Below, in pieces: positions 23,714 through 31,972 of a stretch of 35,871 nt of DNA. The first letter of the stretch is position 1; each line of letters starts with the position of its first letter. The translations under genes were made by a program, and so were the position numbers. Origin of the DNA: an uncultured Arenicella sp. (GTDB taxonomy: Bacteria; Pseudomonadota; Gammaproteobacteria; Arenicellales; Arenicellaceae); NCBI GenBank assembly GCA_937918955.1, contig CAKZRZ010000150.1, forward strand, positions 1 through 35,871. Direction: 5' to 3'. Under the pieces are notes generated by a model. That model was given only the letters and a program-made list of their open reading frames with translations, ran no database searches and was not told the origin of the DNA.

Positions 23714-25000
23714 ATGCAATCAAGACCTCAAACAAATGAGATGACAACCGCTCAACGGTATTTAAAACTTGCAGTGCTCGTTTTGATCGCGGGTAATATT
23801 TATCCGTTGATTTATCTTAGGCAAAACTTTGAAGTCAGTATTGTTGAGACCTTTGGAATCACCTCGGCTCAGATCAACGATAACTATTTTTGGCTGGGCA
23901 TTATTTACGTCGTTACTTACATCCCTAGCGGCTGGCTTGCTGACCGAGTGTCTCCACGCATATTAATGTCTTTTTCATTGTTGATGGCCGGCTTACTTGG
24001 CGTGTGGTTCGCTAGTATCCCGTCAGCGACGGAAATTACGTATATTTTTGTAGGTTGGGGAATTTCCGCAGGCTTGACGTTTTGGGCCGCTTTGATCAAA
24101 GTAACAACTTTGCTGGCAAAACCTGAGGAGCAAGGGCGCTTCTTCGGGATCTTAGATGGCGGACGTGGCTTAATTGAGGCACTTTTAGGGTCTATTGCAG
24201 TCGTTATCTTTGCCTATTTTACCGGGGCTGACGGCGAAGGTACCCCTGATGCCATGGTGAAGGTTATTTGGCTTTATGTAGGCATGATGCTAGCCCTTGC
24301 ACCTATTGCATTTTTTATTCTCGACGACCCAATTGATCGAGTAGTTGCTGAGAAAAAGGGTCGATCAATAGCCCGATTTTTTAGTCAAGTCTATGAGGTT
24401 CTATGCAAGCCTGAGATATGGCTTTGTGCTTTTTGCATCATGACCGGCTATCAATTATTTTGGGCTACTTACTCATTTTCGGTCTATATGCAGAGTGAGA
24501 TGGGGCTTACAGCAGTGGCGGTTGCATCTATTACCGTAGCAAAGCTTTGGATGCGTCCAATCGGAGCTGTTTCAGCAGGCTTTGTCGGTGACTTTTTCAA
24601 TATTGAAAAGGTTCTGGCAATCCTAATGGTGCTCGCATCCCTTGCACTTGCGGCTTTGGCTATAGTGCCGGTTGGTGTGAGCGTAACTTTGTTATTGGGG
24701 ATTGTGCTAGTCATCGGTTTTCTAACCTACGCCGTGCGCGGAATATTTTGGGCAACCCTTGAAAGTTGTGATGTCTCGAATCCAGTTAAAGGCTTGGCAA
24801 TTGGTCTAATCTCCTTTGTGGGCTATGCGCCCGATGTATACTTACCTAAACTCAACAACTTTTTGCTTGCCGCTTATCCTGGTAAAGCTGGCTACGCAAT
24901 TTATTATCTTGTTATTGCCGGCATGGGATTGTTGGGGGCTATTGCTGCGCTGATTCTCAAGAAACTAGTGGATAAGAAAGTCACTCAGAAAAGCACTTAG
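23714..25000 (+). CDS. MFS transporter
   Basis: The 428-residue protein shows about 12 hydrophobic helices and the MFS cytoplasmic loop GWLADRVSPR after helix 2, with the equivalent FVGDFFNIEK after helix 8. A GRFFGILDGGRGLIEALLG segment in helix 5 resembles antiporter motif C regions only loosely. The N-terminus has a short polar stretch and no signal peptide. Substrate unknown; the divergent serine hydrolase might supply or modify it. Confidence 0.9.
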   Translation: MQSRPQTNEMTTAQRYLKLAVLVLIAGNIYPLIYLRQNFEVSIVETFGITSAQINDNYFWLGIIYVVTYIPSGWLADRVSPRILMSFSLLMAGLLGVWFASIPSATEITYIFVGWGISAGLTFWAALIKVTTLLAKPEEQGRFFGILDGGRGLIEALLGSIAVVIFAYFTGADGEGTPDAMVKVIWLYVGMMLALAPIAFFILDDPIDRVVAEKKGRSIARFFSQVYEVLCKPEIWLCAFCIMTGYQLFWATYSFSVYMQSEMGLTAVAVASITVAKLWMRPIGAVSAGFVGDFFNIEKVLAILMVLASLALAALAIVPVGVSVTLLLGIVLVIGFLTYAVRGIFWATLESCDVSNPVKGLAIGLISFVGYAPDVYLPKLNNFLLAAYPGKAGYAIYYLVIAGMGLLGAIAALILKKLVDKKVTQKST

Positions 25001-25020
25001 CTAATCTGCATAGATTGAAA

Positions 25021-25037
25021 TCGCAAAGCAATTGCGA
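25021..25037. other. Hairpin between convergent MFS and DoxX-like genes
   Basis: Arms TCGCAA and TTGCGA flank the 5-base loop AGCAA, 20 bases after the MFS stop. No T-run follows on the plus strand and only a short one on the minus strand, so termination would be weak. Confidence 0.3.
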
Positions 25038-25127
25038 AATACCTAGCTTTGTAAATATGCTTAAGGCGAGCGGGTTTATCAAAAGCATAACCGCAACTGG
25101 TTTATTACTGTGGCTGTTCAAATAGGT

Positions 25128-25568
25128 TTAGTCGAGCTTAGTTTCTTTTTTACTAAGTAGGAAAATCAATAAGCAGCTCAACCAAACTCCGCAGGCCATA
25201 TAAAATAAGATGCCACCATCCGTGTCGCCTGCGGCGTTGACCACGCGATTAACACCAAGTGGTGTCGCCAAGTGAAAGAAGATTGCGCCAGAGATTACAC
25301 AAAAGCCTATCGCGGCGCCCAGTCGGCGTGTTGCGACTAAAAGCAGTAGAATGCTAGCGATTAGCTCAATTCCACCAACGACGTAACCACCGATTGATTC
25401 AAATGTCGGTGCAATAAAGCCAAGACCGACTCCGTTCATCCATGTTGCGATGGTCGAAAAAATAATATCGGTTTCTTCTGAGCCGACGAACTTAAAAAAC
25501 AGCGACTGAACGAAAACGAAGATCACATAAGCGATCAAGGCGTAGATAAAACCATTTTTAACGGTCAT
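25128..25568 (-). CDS. DoxX-like four-helix membrane protein
   Basis: The 146-residue protein has four hydrophobic helices (about 5-25, 50-66, 72-90, 112-136), with the motif GGYVVGGIELIASILLL and a FHLATPLGV loop similar to DoxX/DUF417-type membrane proteins. Function is not known; relatives are linked to oxidative stress or thiosulfate/quinone metabolism. ATG 25568 was chosen because GGAG sits 6 bases before it, whereas ATG 25580 has none. That ribosome site lies inside a long hairpin (25569-25614). The SulP gene ends 89 bases upstream on the same strand. Confidence 0.8.
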   Translation of the reverse strand: MTVKNGFIYALIAYVIFVFVQSLFFKFVGSEETDIIFSTIATWMNGVGLGFIAPTFESIGGYVVGGIELIASILLLLVATRRLGAAIGFCVISGAIFFHLATPLGVNRVVNAAGDTDGGILFYMACGVWLSCLLIFLLSKKETKLD

Positions 25569-25614
25569 TGCGCACTCCATGATGAAAATAGAATTTCTCC
25601 ATCATAAGTGCGCA
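25569..25614 (-). promoter_or_regulatory. RNA hairpin masking the DoxX-like ribosome-binding site
   Basis: On the minus strand, 8 bp (TGCGCACT with AGTGCGCA) and a further 6 bp (ATGATG with CATCAT) form a 14-bp stem with a 1x2 internal loop and a 15-base A/U-rich loop. The Shine-Dalgarno GGAG lies in the internal loop and the 3' arm, and the ATG follows immediately. Formation would block initiation, as in thermosensors or protein-controlled leaders. Confidence 0.6.
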
Positions 25615-25617
25615 TGG

Positions 25618-25631
25618 ATCCTAGCGCTAGG
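25618..25631. other. 14-bp perfect palindrome between SulP and DoxX-like genes
   Basis: TCCTAGCGCTAGGA lies between the DoxX-like leader hairpin and the SulP stop. A related CCTAGC follows at about 25645-25650. It could be a protein-binding site or a short hairpin processing SulP mRNA; no T-run accompanies it. Confidence 0.45.
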
Positions 25632-25656
25632 AAAATCGTCTTAGCCTAGCAAATTT

Positions 25657-27249
25657 CTATGCTTCAGAGGGCGCATCAGCATCCCAATCAGCGCTCTCAA
25701 TTGCGACGAAATAGTTTGGATCTTCTACCACATTTACTTCGACCATATCGCCTGCTTTCTTCAACAGCTTTTTACACTCGGGGCTAAGGTGTATTAAATG
25801 CAAAGTGCGATTGTTCTTTTTATATCGCATCGCTAAGGCGTCGATCGCCTCAATTCCAGAATGGTCGGCTACTCGAGAGTCGGCAAAGTCGATAATTACG
25901 TCAACATTGTCATCGGCTGGCGTAAAATGCTCTGCGAATGAAGACGTTGAGCCAAAGAATAATGGCCCGTGTACTGTGTAGTAATGCGAGCCGTATCTAT
26001 TCTCACGCTTTTCAACAGTTACTTGCTTGGCATGGTTCCATGCGAATACCAGGGCCGAAATAATAACGCCAACGATCACAGCAATTGCCAAGTCGGTGAA
26101 AACGGTGACCGCAGATACGGTGATCAGCACGAATGCATCTTGCTTAGGTACACGGCGAATAATGCGAAAACTACTCCATTCAAAAGTACCGATGACTACG
26201 ATGAACATTACACCGATCAACGCAGCGATTGGGATTTGCTCGATCAGTGATGATGCAAACAAAATGAACACCAATAGCGCAAGTGCACCGGTGATACCAG
26301 ATAAGCGCCCACGGCCGCCCGAGTTCACGTTGATCATGCTTTGACCAATCATGGCGCAACCGCCCATGCCGCCGAAGAGGCCGGTTGCGGTGTTTGCTAA
26401 ACCTTGGCCAAAACACTCGCGATTGCCGTTGCCGCGTGTTTCTGTGATTTCGTCAATCAAACGCAAGGTTAATAGAGATTCGATCAAACCAATTGCGGCT
26501 AGAATAACCGCGTATGGAAAAATGATGCCAAGCGTCTCAAGAGTGAACGGTACCGAAGGAATACTAAAGCTTGGTAAACCTCCAGCAATTGAGGCTACGT
26601 CGCCGACCACTTTTGTGTCGATTTGCATACCAAATACCGCCAACGAAACGACCACAATTGCTGCTAATGATGACGGTATCGCTGTTGTTAGCATTGGCAA
26701 GAACTTAATGATTGCCATCGTTACTGCAACCAAAGCAAGCATGATGGTTAATTGGTCAGCTGCTAACCAGGCTACGTCTAAAATGCTGCCTTCTAAGAAA
26801 GTGCCAGTTGCCCAACCAGGCTGGCCTGGCTCGCCAAATTGACCGAGCTGTGCAAGAAAAATCACAATCGCCAAGCCGTTAACAAAACCCAGCATAACAG
26901 GGTGGGGTACTAATCGAATAAATCGGGCAATACGCAATGCACCGGCCGCCATTTGAAGTAGACCCATAAGTACAACCGTGGCAAACAAGTATTGCACGCC
27001 GTGATCCGCTACTAAGGCGACCATAACAACTGCCAATGCGCCTGTGGCACCTGAAATCATACCGGGTCGACCGCCGGCCACTGCCGTGATGAGTCCCACC
27101 ATAAACGCGGCGTATAGTCCGACCAACGGCTCAACACCGGCGATCAATGCGAATGCCACCGCTTCTGGTACAAGAGCTAACGCAACGGTTAAACCGGAAA
27201 GGACATCATTTTTTATACTGCTGCGTCGTGACGCTGAATTCTCAAACAT
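25657..27249 (-). CDS. SulP-family inorganic anion transporter with STAS domain
   Basis: The 530-residue protein has the SulP membrane core ([24 protein letters not shown] near the N-terminus, about 10-14 helices over residues 15-410) and a C-terminal cytoplasmic STAS domain (about 420-520, with [22 protein letters not shown]). SulP proteins carry sulfate, bicarbonate, chloride or dicarboxylates; substrate cannot be told and no sulfate assimilation or carbonic anhydrase gene is adjacent. Serine at the usual STAS phosphorylation position is present in DHSGIEA. The start ATG 27249 has no good Shine-Dalgarno. Upstream lie a palindrome and phased repeats suggesting activator control. Confidence 0.93.
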   Translation of the reverse strand: MFENSASRRSSIKNDVLSGLTVALALVPEAVAFALIAGVEPLVGLYAAFMVGLITAVAGGRPGMISGATGALAVVMVALVADHGVQYLFATVVLMGLLQMAAGALRIARFIRLVPHPVMLGFVNGLAIVIFLAQLGQFGEPGQPGWATGTFLEGSILDVAWLAADQLTIMLALVAVTMAIIKFLPMLTTAIPSSLAAIVVVSLAVFGMQIDTKVVGDVASIAGGLPSFSIPSVPFTLETLGIIFPYAVILAAIGLIESLLTLRLIDEITETRGNGNRECFGQGLANTATGLFGGMGGCAMIGQSMINVNSGGRGRLSGITGALALLVFILFASSLIEQIPIAALIGVMFIVVIGTFEWSSFRIIRRVPKQDAFVLITVSAVTVFTDLAIAVIVGVIISALVFAWNHAKQVTVEKRENRYGSHYYTVHGPLFFGSTSSFAEHFTPADDNVDVIIDFADSRVADHSGIEAIDALAMRYKKNNRTLHLIHLSPECKKLLKKAGDMVEVNVVEDPNYFVAIESADWDADAPSEA

Positions 27250-27282
27250 GGGAGGCCCGGGTTGTTGAGTGAATTTGGATTG

Positions 27283-27297
27283 AGTTCACTATGAACT
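27283..27297. promoter_or_regulatory. Palindrome in the SulP leader
   Basis: AGTTCA-CTA-TGAACT has perfect 6-bp arms around three bases, 34 bases upstream of the SulP start. It is a good size for a dimeric regulator site downstream of the promoter. Confidence 0.45.
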
Positions 27298-27314
27298 TAA
27301 CTGCTGAACGGTAC

Positions 27315-27320
27315 TGTATA
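27315..27320 (-). promoter_or_regulatory. Possible SulP -10 element
   Basis: The minus strand reads TATACA here, 66 bases from the SulP ATG. The region where the -35 should lie is not consensus and falls inside the phased repeats, as expected for an activator-dependent promoter. Confidence 0.35.
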
Positions 27321-27321
27321 A

Positions 27322-27408
27322 CTATGTGACAAAGTTAGGAATCTATGGTTAAGAAGTTCGGCAACTATGGTCACGAAGCAATGGAACTATGGCTCGGCGC
27401 GCGGATTT
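27322..27408 (-). repeat. Four phased ~22-bp repeats upstream of SulP
   Basis: Imperfect units begin at 27322, 27343, 27365 and 27387 (periods 21, 22, 22). Each starts CTATG, the second to fourth CTATGG; the first three share an AAG near base 10-13 and end in GGxAA or GGAA(T). The fourth is partial. On the minus strand they run from the presumed -35 region upstream. Confidence 0.7.
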
Positions 27409-27522
27409 TATGAGCATTGGCAAAATAGCACAAGGTATAGCGTGCTAAATAGTCTGTTTGTTAGCCTTAGAACCTATTTAGTTTAGGCTAGTTTGCACTA
27501 ATAACACTGTGTTGTATGGGCT

Positions 27523-27589
27523 AAAAATCAGCTATATTCGGGCCCCAGAGCGCCTATCTGGGTTGTAAACTGTAAAACCCGCTGATTTT
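27523..27589 (+). promoter_or_regulatory. Structured leader upstream of rpsP
   Basis: Outer arms AAAATCAGC (27524-27532) and GCTGATTTT (27581-27589) pair over 9 bp. Inside, CCCAGA (27544-27549) pairs with TCTGGG (27557-27562), while GGGTT (27560-27564) can instead pair with AACCC (27576-27580); the two inner stems share GGG and are mutually exclusive. A further stem-loop lies at 27650-27670. This could be a ribosomal protein-type leader, but there is no experimental or homology support. Confidence 0.35.
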
Positions 27590-27787
27590 CTTCATATTTA
27601 CCCCAAATAACTTTCAATTTCACACCTTACGGGCTAAAATCGCGCGCCTCGTGAGGGTGAACCCTTTACGATTAGAAAAACTCGAACAAAGGCACAGTAC
27701 TATGAGCCTTAATGAGTCTTTAAGAAGTTAAACAAATGCTGACTGCCTAGCAATCGGCGAACACATTAAAAACAGAGTACACAAATT

Positions 27788-28237
27788 ATGGTAACTATTC
27801 GTTTAGCCCGTGGTGGCGCAAAAAAACGTCCTTTCTACGGCATTATGGTCGCTGACTCACGTCGCGCACCGCGTGGCCGTTTCATCGAGCGCGTTGGTTT
27901 TTTTAACCCTCGTGCAGTTGGTGGTGAAGATCGTTTGCGTGTTGATATGGAGCGCGTTGAATATTGGATTAGCAAAGGCGCTCAGCCTTCTGATCGTGTT
28001 GCGAGCTTGCTTAAGCAATTCGCAAAAGGCCCTGAAGCACTAGAAGCTGAGAAAGCCAAACTAGTTGCAGCAACTGAAGCAAAACAAGCAGCGGCGGCTA
28101 AAGCTGAAGCAGATGCAGTTAAAGCACAAGAAGCAGCTGAAGCCGAAGCTAAGAAAGCGGCCGAAGCAGAAGCAGCTGCTGAAGAAGCGCCTGCTGAAGA
28201 AGCTCCTGCCGCTGATGCGGAAGAAGCAGCTGAGTAA
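27788..28237 (+). CDS. rpsP: Ribosomal protein bS16 with Ala/Glu/Lys tail
   Basis: Residues 1-82 are a standard bS16: [43 protein letters not shown] and an [11 protein letters not shown] end. The protein binds 16S rRNA early in 30S assembly. Residues about 84-149 form a low-complexity Ala/Glu/Lys tail, nearly doubling the usual ~80-residue length; the last third is strongly acidic. Such tails occur in some proteobacterial S16 proteins and are probably disordered. It is the first gene of the conserved rpsP-rimM-trmD-rplS operon; ffh, often upstream elsewhere, is absent. The ribosome site is weak (AGAG about 10 bases upstream). Confidence 0.97.
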   Translation: MVTIRLARGGAKKRPFYGIMVADSRRAPRGRFIERVGFFNPRAVGGEDRLRVDMERVEYWISKGAQPSDRVASLLKQFAKGPEALEAEKAKLVAATEAKQAAAAKAEADAVKAQEAAEAEAKKAAEAEAAAEEAPAEEAPAADAEEAAE

Positions 28238-28270
28238 TTCTCTTCGCCTTATATAGCAGTAATAAATAAG

Positions 28271-28792
28271 GTGTACGTAGAACTCGGCAAACTTGTCGGC
28301 GTATGGGGTGTTAAAGGCTGGGTAAAACTCCACTCCTACACACGCAACCGCGCTGACATAAGCCAGTATAAAACCTGGTATTTACAAGCACCACGCTCAA
28401 AAGCAGACCCAACACCAATTAAGGTGTTGAACTGTCGAGAGCAAGGTCAAGGCATTGTCGCTGAACTCGACGGTGTCACTGACAGAGATCAAGCAATGGC
28501 CATGAGTGGTCAAGTTATTTTTGTCAAGCAAAGCGATTTGCCAAAGCTGCCTCAGGGCGAGTTTTATTGGCAACAGCTAATTGGGCTAAAGGTTAAGAAT
28601 GAATCTGGCGAAATTGCACAGGTAAAATCAATTCTTGAAACTGGAGCCAATGATGTGCTTGTTTGTAAAAACATCGAAGACGGTAAAGGTGATGTGCTGA
28701 TACCGTACACAGATGAGACAGTATTAGAAATTGATTTAGAAGCTGGGACCATGTTAGTAGATTGGGATCCGAGCTTTTTATTAGAAGACTAG
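28271..28792 (+). CDS. rimM: Ribosome maturation factor RimM
   Basis: The 173-residue protein binds uS19 and assists 30S head assembly. The N-terminal RimM barrel shows VELGKLVGVWGVKGWVKL and GIVAELDGVTDRDQAMAMSGQVIFV; the C-terminal PRC-barrel has FYWQQLIGLKV, VLVCKN, DVLIPYTDETVLEIDLEAGTMLVDWDPSFL, a diagnostic end. The start is GTG 28271, immediately after AAGG, which is too close to act as a normal ribosome site; no better in-frame start exists. It begins 33 bases after rpsP and ends 23 bases before trmD. Confidence 0.95.
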   Translation: MYVELGKLVGVWGVKGWVKLHSYTRNRADISQYKTWYLQAPRSKADPTPIKVLNCREQGQGIVAELDGVTDRDQAMAMSGQVIFVKQSDLPKLPQGEFYWQQLIGLKVKNESGEIAQVKSILETGANDVLVCKNIEDGKGDVLIPYTDETVLEIDLEAGTMLVDWDPSFLLED

Positions 28793-28815
28793 CGACTTGA
28801 AAAACCGACCGAAAA

Positions 28816-29580
28816 ATGGATCTACACGTTATTTCAATTTTTCCAGGTATGTTCAGCGCGATCACAGACGAGGGTGTAATTGGTCGAGCGATTAAGCAGA
28901 ATGTGCTTAGTTTGACGCTTCATAACCCTCGGGCTTACGCCGACGACAAACATAACACTGTCGACGGCCGGCCTTATGGTGGTGGTCCTGGTATGGTGAT
29001 GACGCCAGAGCCAATGGTTAAAGTTATTAAGGCCGCTAGGTCTCATGCTAAGCCAGGCGCCAAAGTGGTTTATATGAGCCCTCAAGGCAAACGCTTTGAT
29101 CATCAAACAGCAAAGCAGTTCGCTGCGACTGACTCGCTGATTTTATTGGCAGGTCGTTATGAAGGTATTGATGAACGAGTAATCGAGCATCATGTTGACG
29201 AAGAGTGGTCGATTGGTGACTTTGTGTTATCAGGCGGCGAATTACCCGCAATGGTAATGATTGATGCGATAGCGCGATTATTGCCAGATAGCTTAGGTAA
29301 TCGCGAGTCTGCTGAACAAGATTCGTTCGCCCAAGGCATGTTAGATTGCCCGCACTATGCGCGACCAGAGACATTTGCTGGTCAAAAAGTGCCCGATGTA
29401 TTGCTTAGCGGCGATCATCAAGCCATCGCACAATGGCGCGAACAACAAGCATTTGTTCGCACCCTAGAGCGACGGCCAGAATTAGTAACTGAAGAGTTAT
29501 TAGAAAAAATTAAGTTAACAGATGATCAACTTGATCTGTTAGCTGAGTACAGAAAAGCTACTTCGGATAATCTGAATTAG
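28816..29580 (+). CDS. trmD: tRNA (guanine37-N1)-methyltransferase
   Basis: The 254-residue SPOUT (trefoil-knot) enzyme transfers a methyl group from S-adenosylmethionine to G37 of tRNAs, preventing +1 frameshifts. Family motifs are the N-terminal MDLHVISIFPGMF, GGGPGMVM (55-62), the SAM knot strands MSPQG (87-91) and LLAGRYEGIDERV (110-122), and SIGDFVLSGGELPAM (132-146), followed by the C-terminal helical domain. Third gene of the rpsP operon; 69 bases precede rplS. Confidence 0.98.
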   Translation: MDLHVISIFPGMFSAITDEGVIGRAIKQNVLSLTLHNPRAYADDKHNTVDGRPYGGGPGMVMTPEPMVKVIKAARSHAKPGAKVVYMSPQGKRFDHQTAKQFAATDSLILLAGRYEGIDERVIEHHVDEEWSIGDFVLSGGELPAMVMIDAIARLLPDSLGNRESAEQDSFAQGMLDCPHYARPETFAGQKVPDVLLSGDHQAIAQWREQQAFVRTLERRPELVTEELLEKIKLTDDQLDLLAEYRKATSDNLN

Positions 29581-29649
29581 TGGAATGAATTTGATAGACG
29601 ATACTTCCTTCAAGCAATACCGCGTTGAATAGTAGAGTTGGAGATTAAA

Positions 29650-29997
29650 ATGACTAACATTATTGATGACATTAACAACGAGCAGTTGAACGCTAACATC
29701 CCGGACTTCGGCCCAGGTGACACAGTAGTTGTTCAAGTAAAAATTAAAGAAGGTAACCGTGAGCGTTTACAAGCCTATGAAGGCGTTGTAATTGCAAAGC
29801 GTAACCGTGGTCTGCATTCAGCGTTCACGGTTCGTAAGATGTCTTACGGCGAAGGTGTTGAGCGCGTATTCCAAACGCACAGCCCATTAATTGATTCAGT
29901 AACAGTTAAACGTCGTGGTGCGGTTCGTCGTGCTAAGTTGTACTACTTGCGTGAATTGACTGGCCGTAAGGCACGAATCAAAGAGAAGCTTTCATAA
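29650..29997 (+). CDS. rplS: Ribosomal protein bL19
   Basis: The 115-residue protein matches bL19: [59 protein letters not shown] and [17 protein letters not shown]. It sits at the 30S-50S interface. ATG 29650 has GGAG 6 bases upstream and is preferred over the in-frame upstream codon at 29638. It ends the rpsP operon and is followed by a strong terminator. Confidence 0.98.
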   Translation: MTNIIDDINNEQLNANIPDFGPGDTVVVQVKIKEGNRERLQAYEGVVIAKRNRGLHSAFTVRKMSYGEGVERVFQTHSPLIDSVTVKRRGAVRRAKLYYLRELTGRKARIKEKLS

Positions 29998-30018
29998 GCT
30001 AATCTTGCTTGAGATTTT

Positions 30019-30061
30019 AAAGAGCCCCTGTGCAGAGACGCGCAGGGGCTCTTTTCGTTTT
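30019..30061 (+). terminator. Strong intrinsic terminator of the rpsP operon
   Basis: Arms AAAGAGCCCCTG (30019-30030) and CAGGGGCTCTTT (30043-30054) pair perfectly over 12 bp, and the 3' arm continues into a T-rich tract (TTTTCGTTTT). It lies 21 bases after the rplS stop. Confidence 0.95.
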
Positions 30062-30163
30062 AGGGCTAAATACATCGTTCTGGTACGAAATAGCTCTTTG
30101 ACATTTGTTTGACTAGGCGAAATACTCGTGAGTAATTAAAAATCCAACGACCTCTGAATAACC

Positions 30164-31033
30164 ATGCAGTCGAAGAAAGGAATTGGCTCTCTAGCTTGTG
30201 TATTAGTCTTAGCTCTTTTTTCAGAAGCCAATGCGGCAGATACATACCAAATTGACGAAATTGAATTTGACAGCGCAGGCGCTACTCTTTCTGCCTCGAT
30301 CATTGAACCAAAAGATCGAGATGTTTACGCAGCGGTGGTGTTTGTTCACGGCTCTGGCCCGCAAAGTCGAAACCTCGATATTGCTAAACGCTTTGCCGAT
30401 AATGGAATAATGGCTCTTGTTTATGATAAGCGTGGTGTCGGGAAATCTGGAGGCAACTATGAGGGTAAGCAAAGCGTTAGCGGTAAAAATATTGACTTAC
30501 TAGCCGATGATTCTCTTGCAGCCGCTAAGTTCCTAAGCTCCTATCACGCAAGCGAAGGTTTAACTATTGGCTTAAGCGGAATAAGCCAAGCCGGTTGGAT
30601 TGTTCCGCTGGCGGCTAAAAAAGATAAAGCAGCCGGAAAGCCTGTGGTCGATTTTATGTTGATCTGGAGTGGGCCAGTATGCAAAGTTAGTGAAGAAGAT
30701 ATTTTCAGCAAGTACACAGCTGATTCTGATTCGGCTAGCGTTCCGAGCTATCAAGAGGCGCTAAATGCTCGAAAGCGTGCGTATGTATGGCCTGGGTTTT
30801 TAGGCAGAGACACTGATTCCAGTGAAGACCTGGCAGCGTTAGAGATCCCGGGCCTTTGGATATTTGGTAAAGACGATGGCAGTATCCCAGTCGATCTCTC
30901 TATACAGAAACTCAGCGCACTGGAGCAAGCTGGCAAGCCTTATCAAAGCGTACTTTTTTCATCTGCGGGCCATAACAACATGACTGAAACATTCGCTACC
31001 GCAATCGATTGGTTAAAGCGTTTAGGAGACTAA
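30164..31033 (+). CDS. Exported alpha/beta hydrolase (dienelactone hydrolase-like)
   Basis: The 289-residue protein has a signal peptide (about 1-24, cut near ANA|A). Motifs are oxyanion HGSGP (62-66), YDKRGVGKSGG, nucleophile S141 in GISQAG, acid D237 or D238 in FGKDDG, and base H270 in SAGHNN. It is an ester or peptide hydrolase acting in the periplasm or outside; YDKRGVGKS is common in BAAT/DUF1100-like and X-prolyl-like enzymes. Its last 12 bases overlap the 3' end of the convergent GST gene. Confidence 0.88.
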   Translation: MQSKKGIGSLACVLVLALFSEANAADTYQIDEIEFDSAGATLSASIIEPKDRDVYAAVVFVHGSGPQSRNLDIAKRFADNGIMALVYDKRGVGKSGGNYEGKQSVSGKNIDLLADDSLAAAKFLSSYHASEGLTIGLSGISQAGWIVPLAAKKDKAAGKPVVDFMLIWSGPVCKVSEEDIFSKYTADSDSASVPSYQEALNARKRAYVWPGFLGRDTDSSEDLAALEIPGLWIFGKDDGSIPVDLSIQKLSALEQAGKPYQSVLFSSAGHNNMTETFATAIDWLKRLGD

Positions 31034-31972
31034 GTTCAACTCAAACCCTTGTTTAGGGAAGTGCACGTTGATACGACCAAAGTCATTGGTCTCCCGCGCT
31101 ATGATCCAGCGATAGTCGTCGGTACCGAGCAATACACCGTCTACTGCATCTTTAGCGTAATCATTTGGAGCAATGCTTACTTTTTTACCGATATGGTCAT
31201 GACGTAAGTTGGCATCGGTGATCTCACGTGTTTGGGTTTCTTTTGCGGCAGAAAATGCGATTGATTTCGAACCTTCTATTTCCTCACCATGACCAAATTT
31301 CGCCATTCGTTGAAACCAAGCATTAACAGAAGGCTTCGATTCTAGCGTGGAACTGCCTTGGGTTAGATGTTTGAACCAAAGGTTGTGATAAGCCGAAAAG
31401 TCAGCGACGCTTGGTTTATCATCACTAAATAAATAGGAGCTCGACTTTAACATTACTTCCATTTGATGATAGTGCTGATCAAGCAAGTCATTGGCGCGGC
31501 GATACCCAATTGGTTTCAAAGATGAGCGTTTTTGAATACTTGCTCGATCTTTAATGAACTTTAGCCCGTCGAGTGGGGAGAATAATTTAAACACCGCGAC
31601 TAACATCGCCAATGGCTTAGACGACTGGACGCCTGCCATAAAAATGTTTGTATCAACGTTATGCGAGTAATCAATTGCATCCTTATTTGTCTCTAGAAGA
31701 GCTGACTCTGGAAAAGGGTTGAGCTCAGGTTTTGAAAAACGTGCTGCCAGCTCAGCCGAAATGAGCTTAGTATCACAGAACACATCGGCGCCGATTTGCA
31801 TCACGGGAATTCGTCGATAGCCGCCGACAATGGGGTCAACAACTGGGCGTGGCGGCATGGCTGGTGATATCACCGAGTACCACCGCGCCTCACAGTATCC
31901 GAGCGTCAAGCGAATTTTTTCCGAAAAGGGCGATGGCGCATAGTGGTGAAGGATAATGTCAGCGTCTTGCAT
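31022..31972 (-). CDS. Glutathione S-transferase-family protein with C-terminal extension
   Basis: The N-terminal thioredoxin-like domain (5-80) has YAPSPFSEKIRL with candidate catalytic S14 or S17, and cis-proline P56 in RRIPVMQIG. A helical GST C-domain follows (about 90-225: HYHQMEVMLKSSSYLFSDDKPSVADFSAYHNLWF with the conserved N-capping and hydrophobic staple). The protein continues for about 90 further residues (to 316), with a VDGVLLGTDDYRWIIARET strand-like region not found in standard 200-230-residue GSTs. Substrate unknown. Overlaps the convergent hydrolase gene by 12 bases. Confidence 0.9.
   Translation of the reverse strand: MQDADIILHHYAPSPFSEKIRLTLGYCEARWYSVISPAMPPRPVVDPIVGGYRRIPVMQIGADVFCDTKLISAELAARFSKPELNPFPESALLETNKDAIDYSHNVDTNIFMAGVQSSKPLAMLVAVFKLFSPLDGLKFIKDRASIQKRSSLKPIGYRRANDLLDQHYHQMEVMLKSSSYLFSDDKPSVADFSAYHNLWFKHLTQGSSTLESKPSVNAWFQRMAKFGHGEEIEGSKSIAFSAAKETQTREITDANLRHDHIGKKVSIAPNDYAKDAVDGVLLGTDDYRWIIARETNDFGRINVHFPKQGFELNLVS

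Larger units (their letters stand above)
27250..27787. other. Divergent SulP/rpsP intergenic region
   Basis: This 538-bp region holds the control sequences for SulP (minus) and the rpsP operon (plus), listed separately: a palindrome at 27283-27297, phased repeats at 27322-27408 and a structured leader before rpsP. A possible rpsP promoter is TTTAGT (27477-27482) with TAATAA (27499-27504) at 16 bp. No longer ORF is present; a 9-codon ORF (27702-27731, MSLNESLRS) has AAAGG nine bases upstream but little other support. Confidence 0.6.

Noticed and set aside
26351-26842. 163-codon plus-strand ORF antisense to SulP
   Set aside because: It is a shadow of the SulP coding sequence, with low-complexity composition and no ribosome site.
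27322-27408. Replication origin iterons
   Set aside because: The spacing resembles iterons, but there is no DnaA box set, rep gene or AT-rich unwinding element; the array fits a promoter instead.
28061-28333. Minus-strand 90-codon Cys/Phe-rich ORF
   Set aside because: It is the reverse complement of the repetitive Ala/Glu/Lys tail of rpsP, with composition set by that tail, and no start signal or homology is seen.
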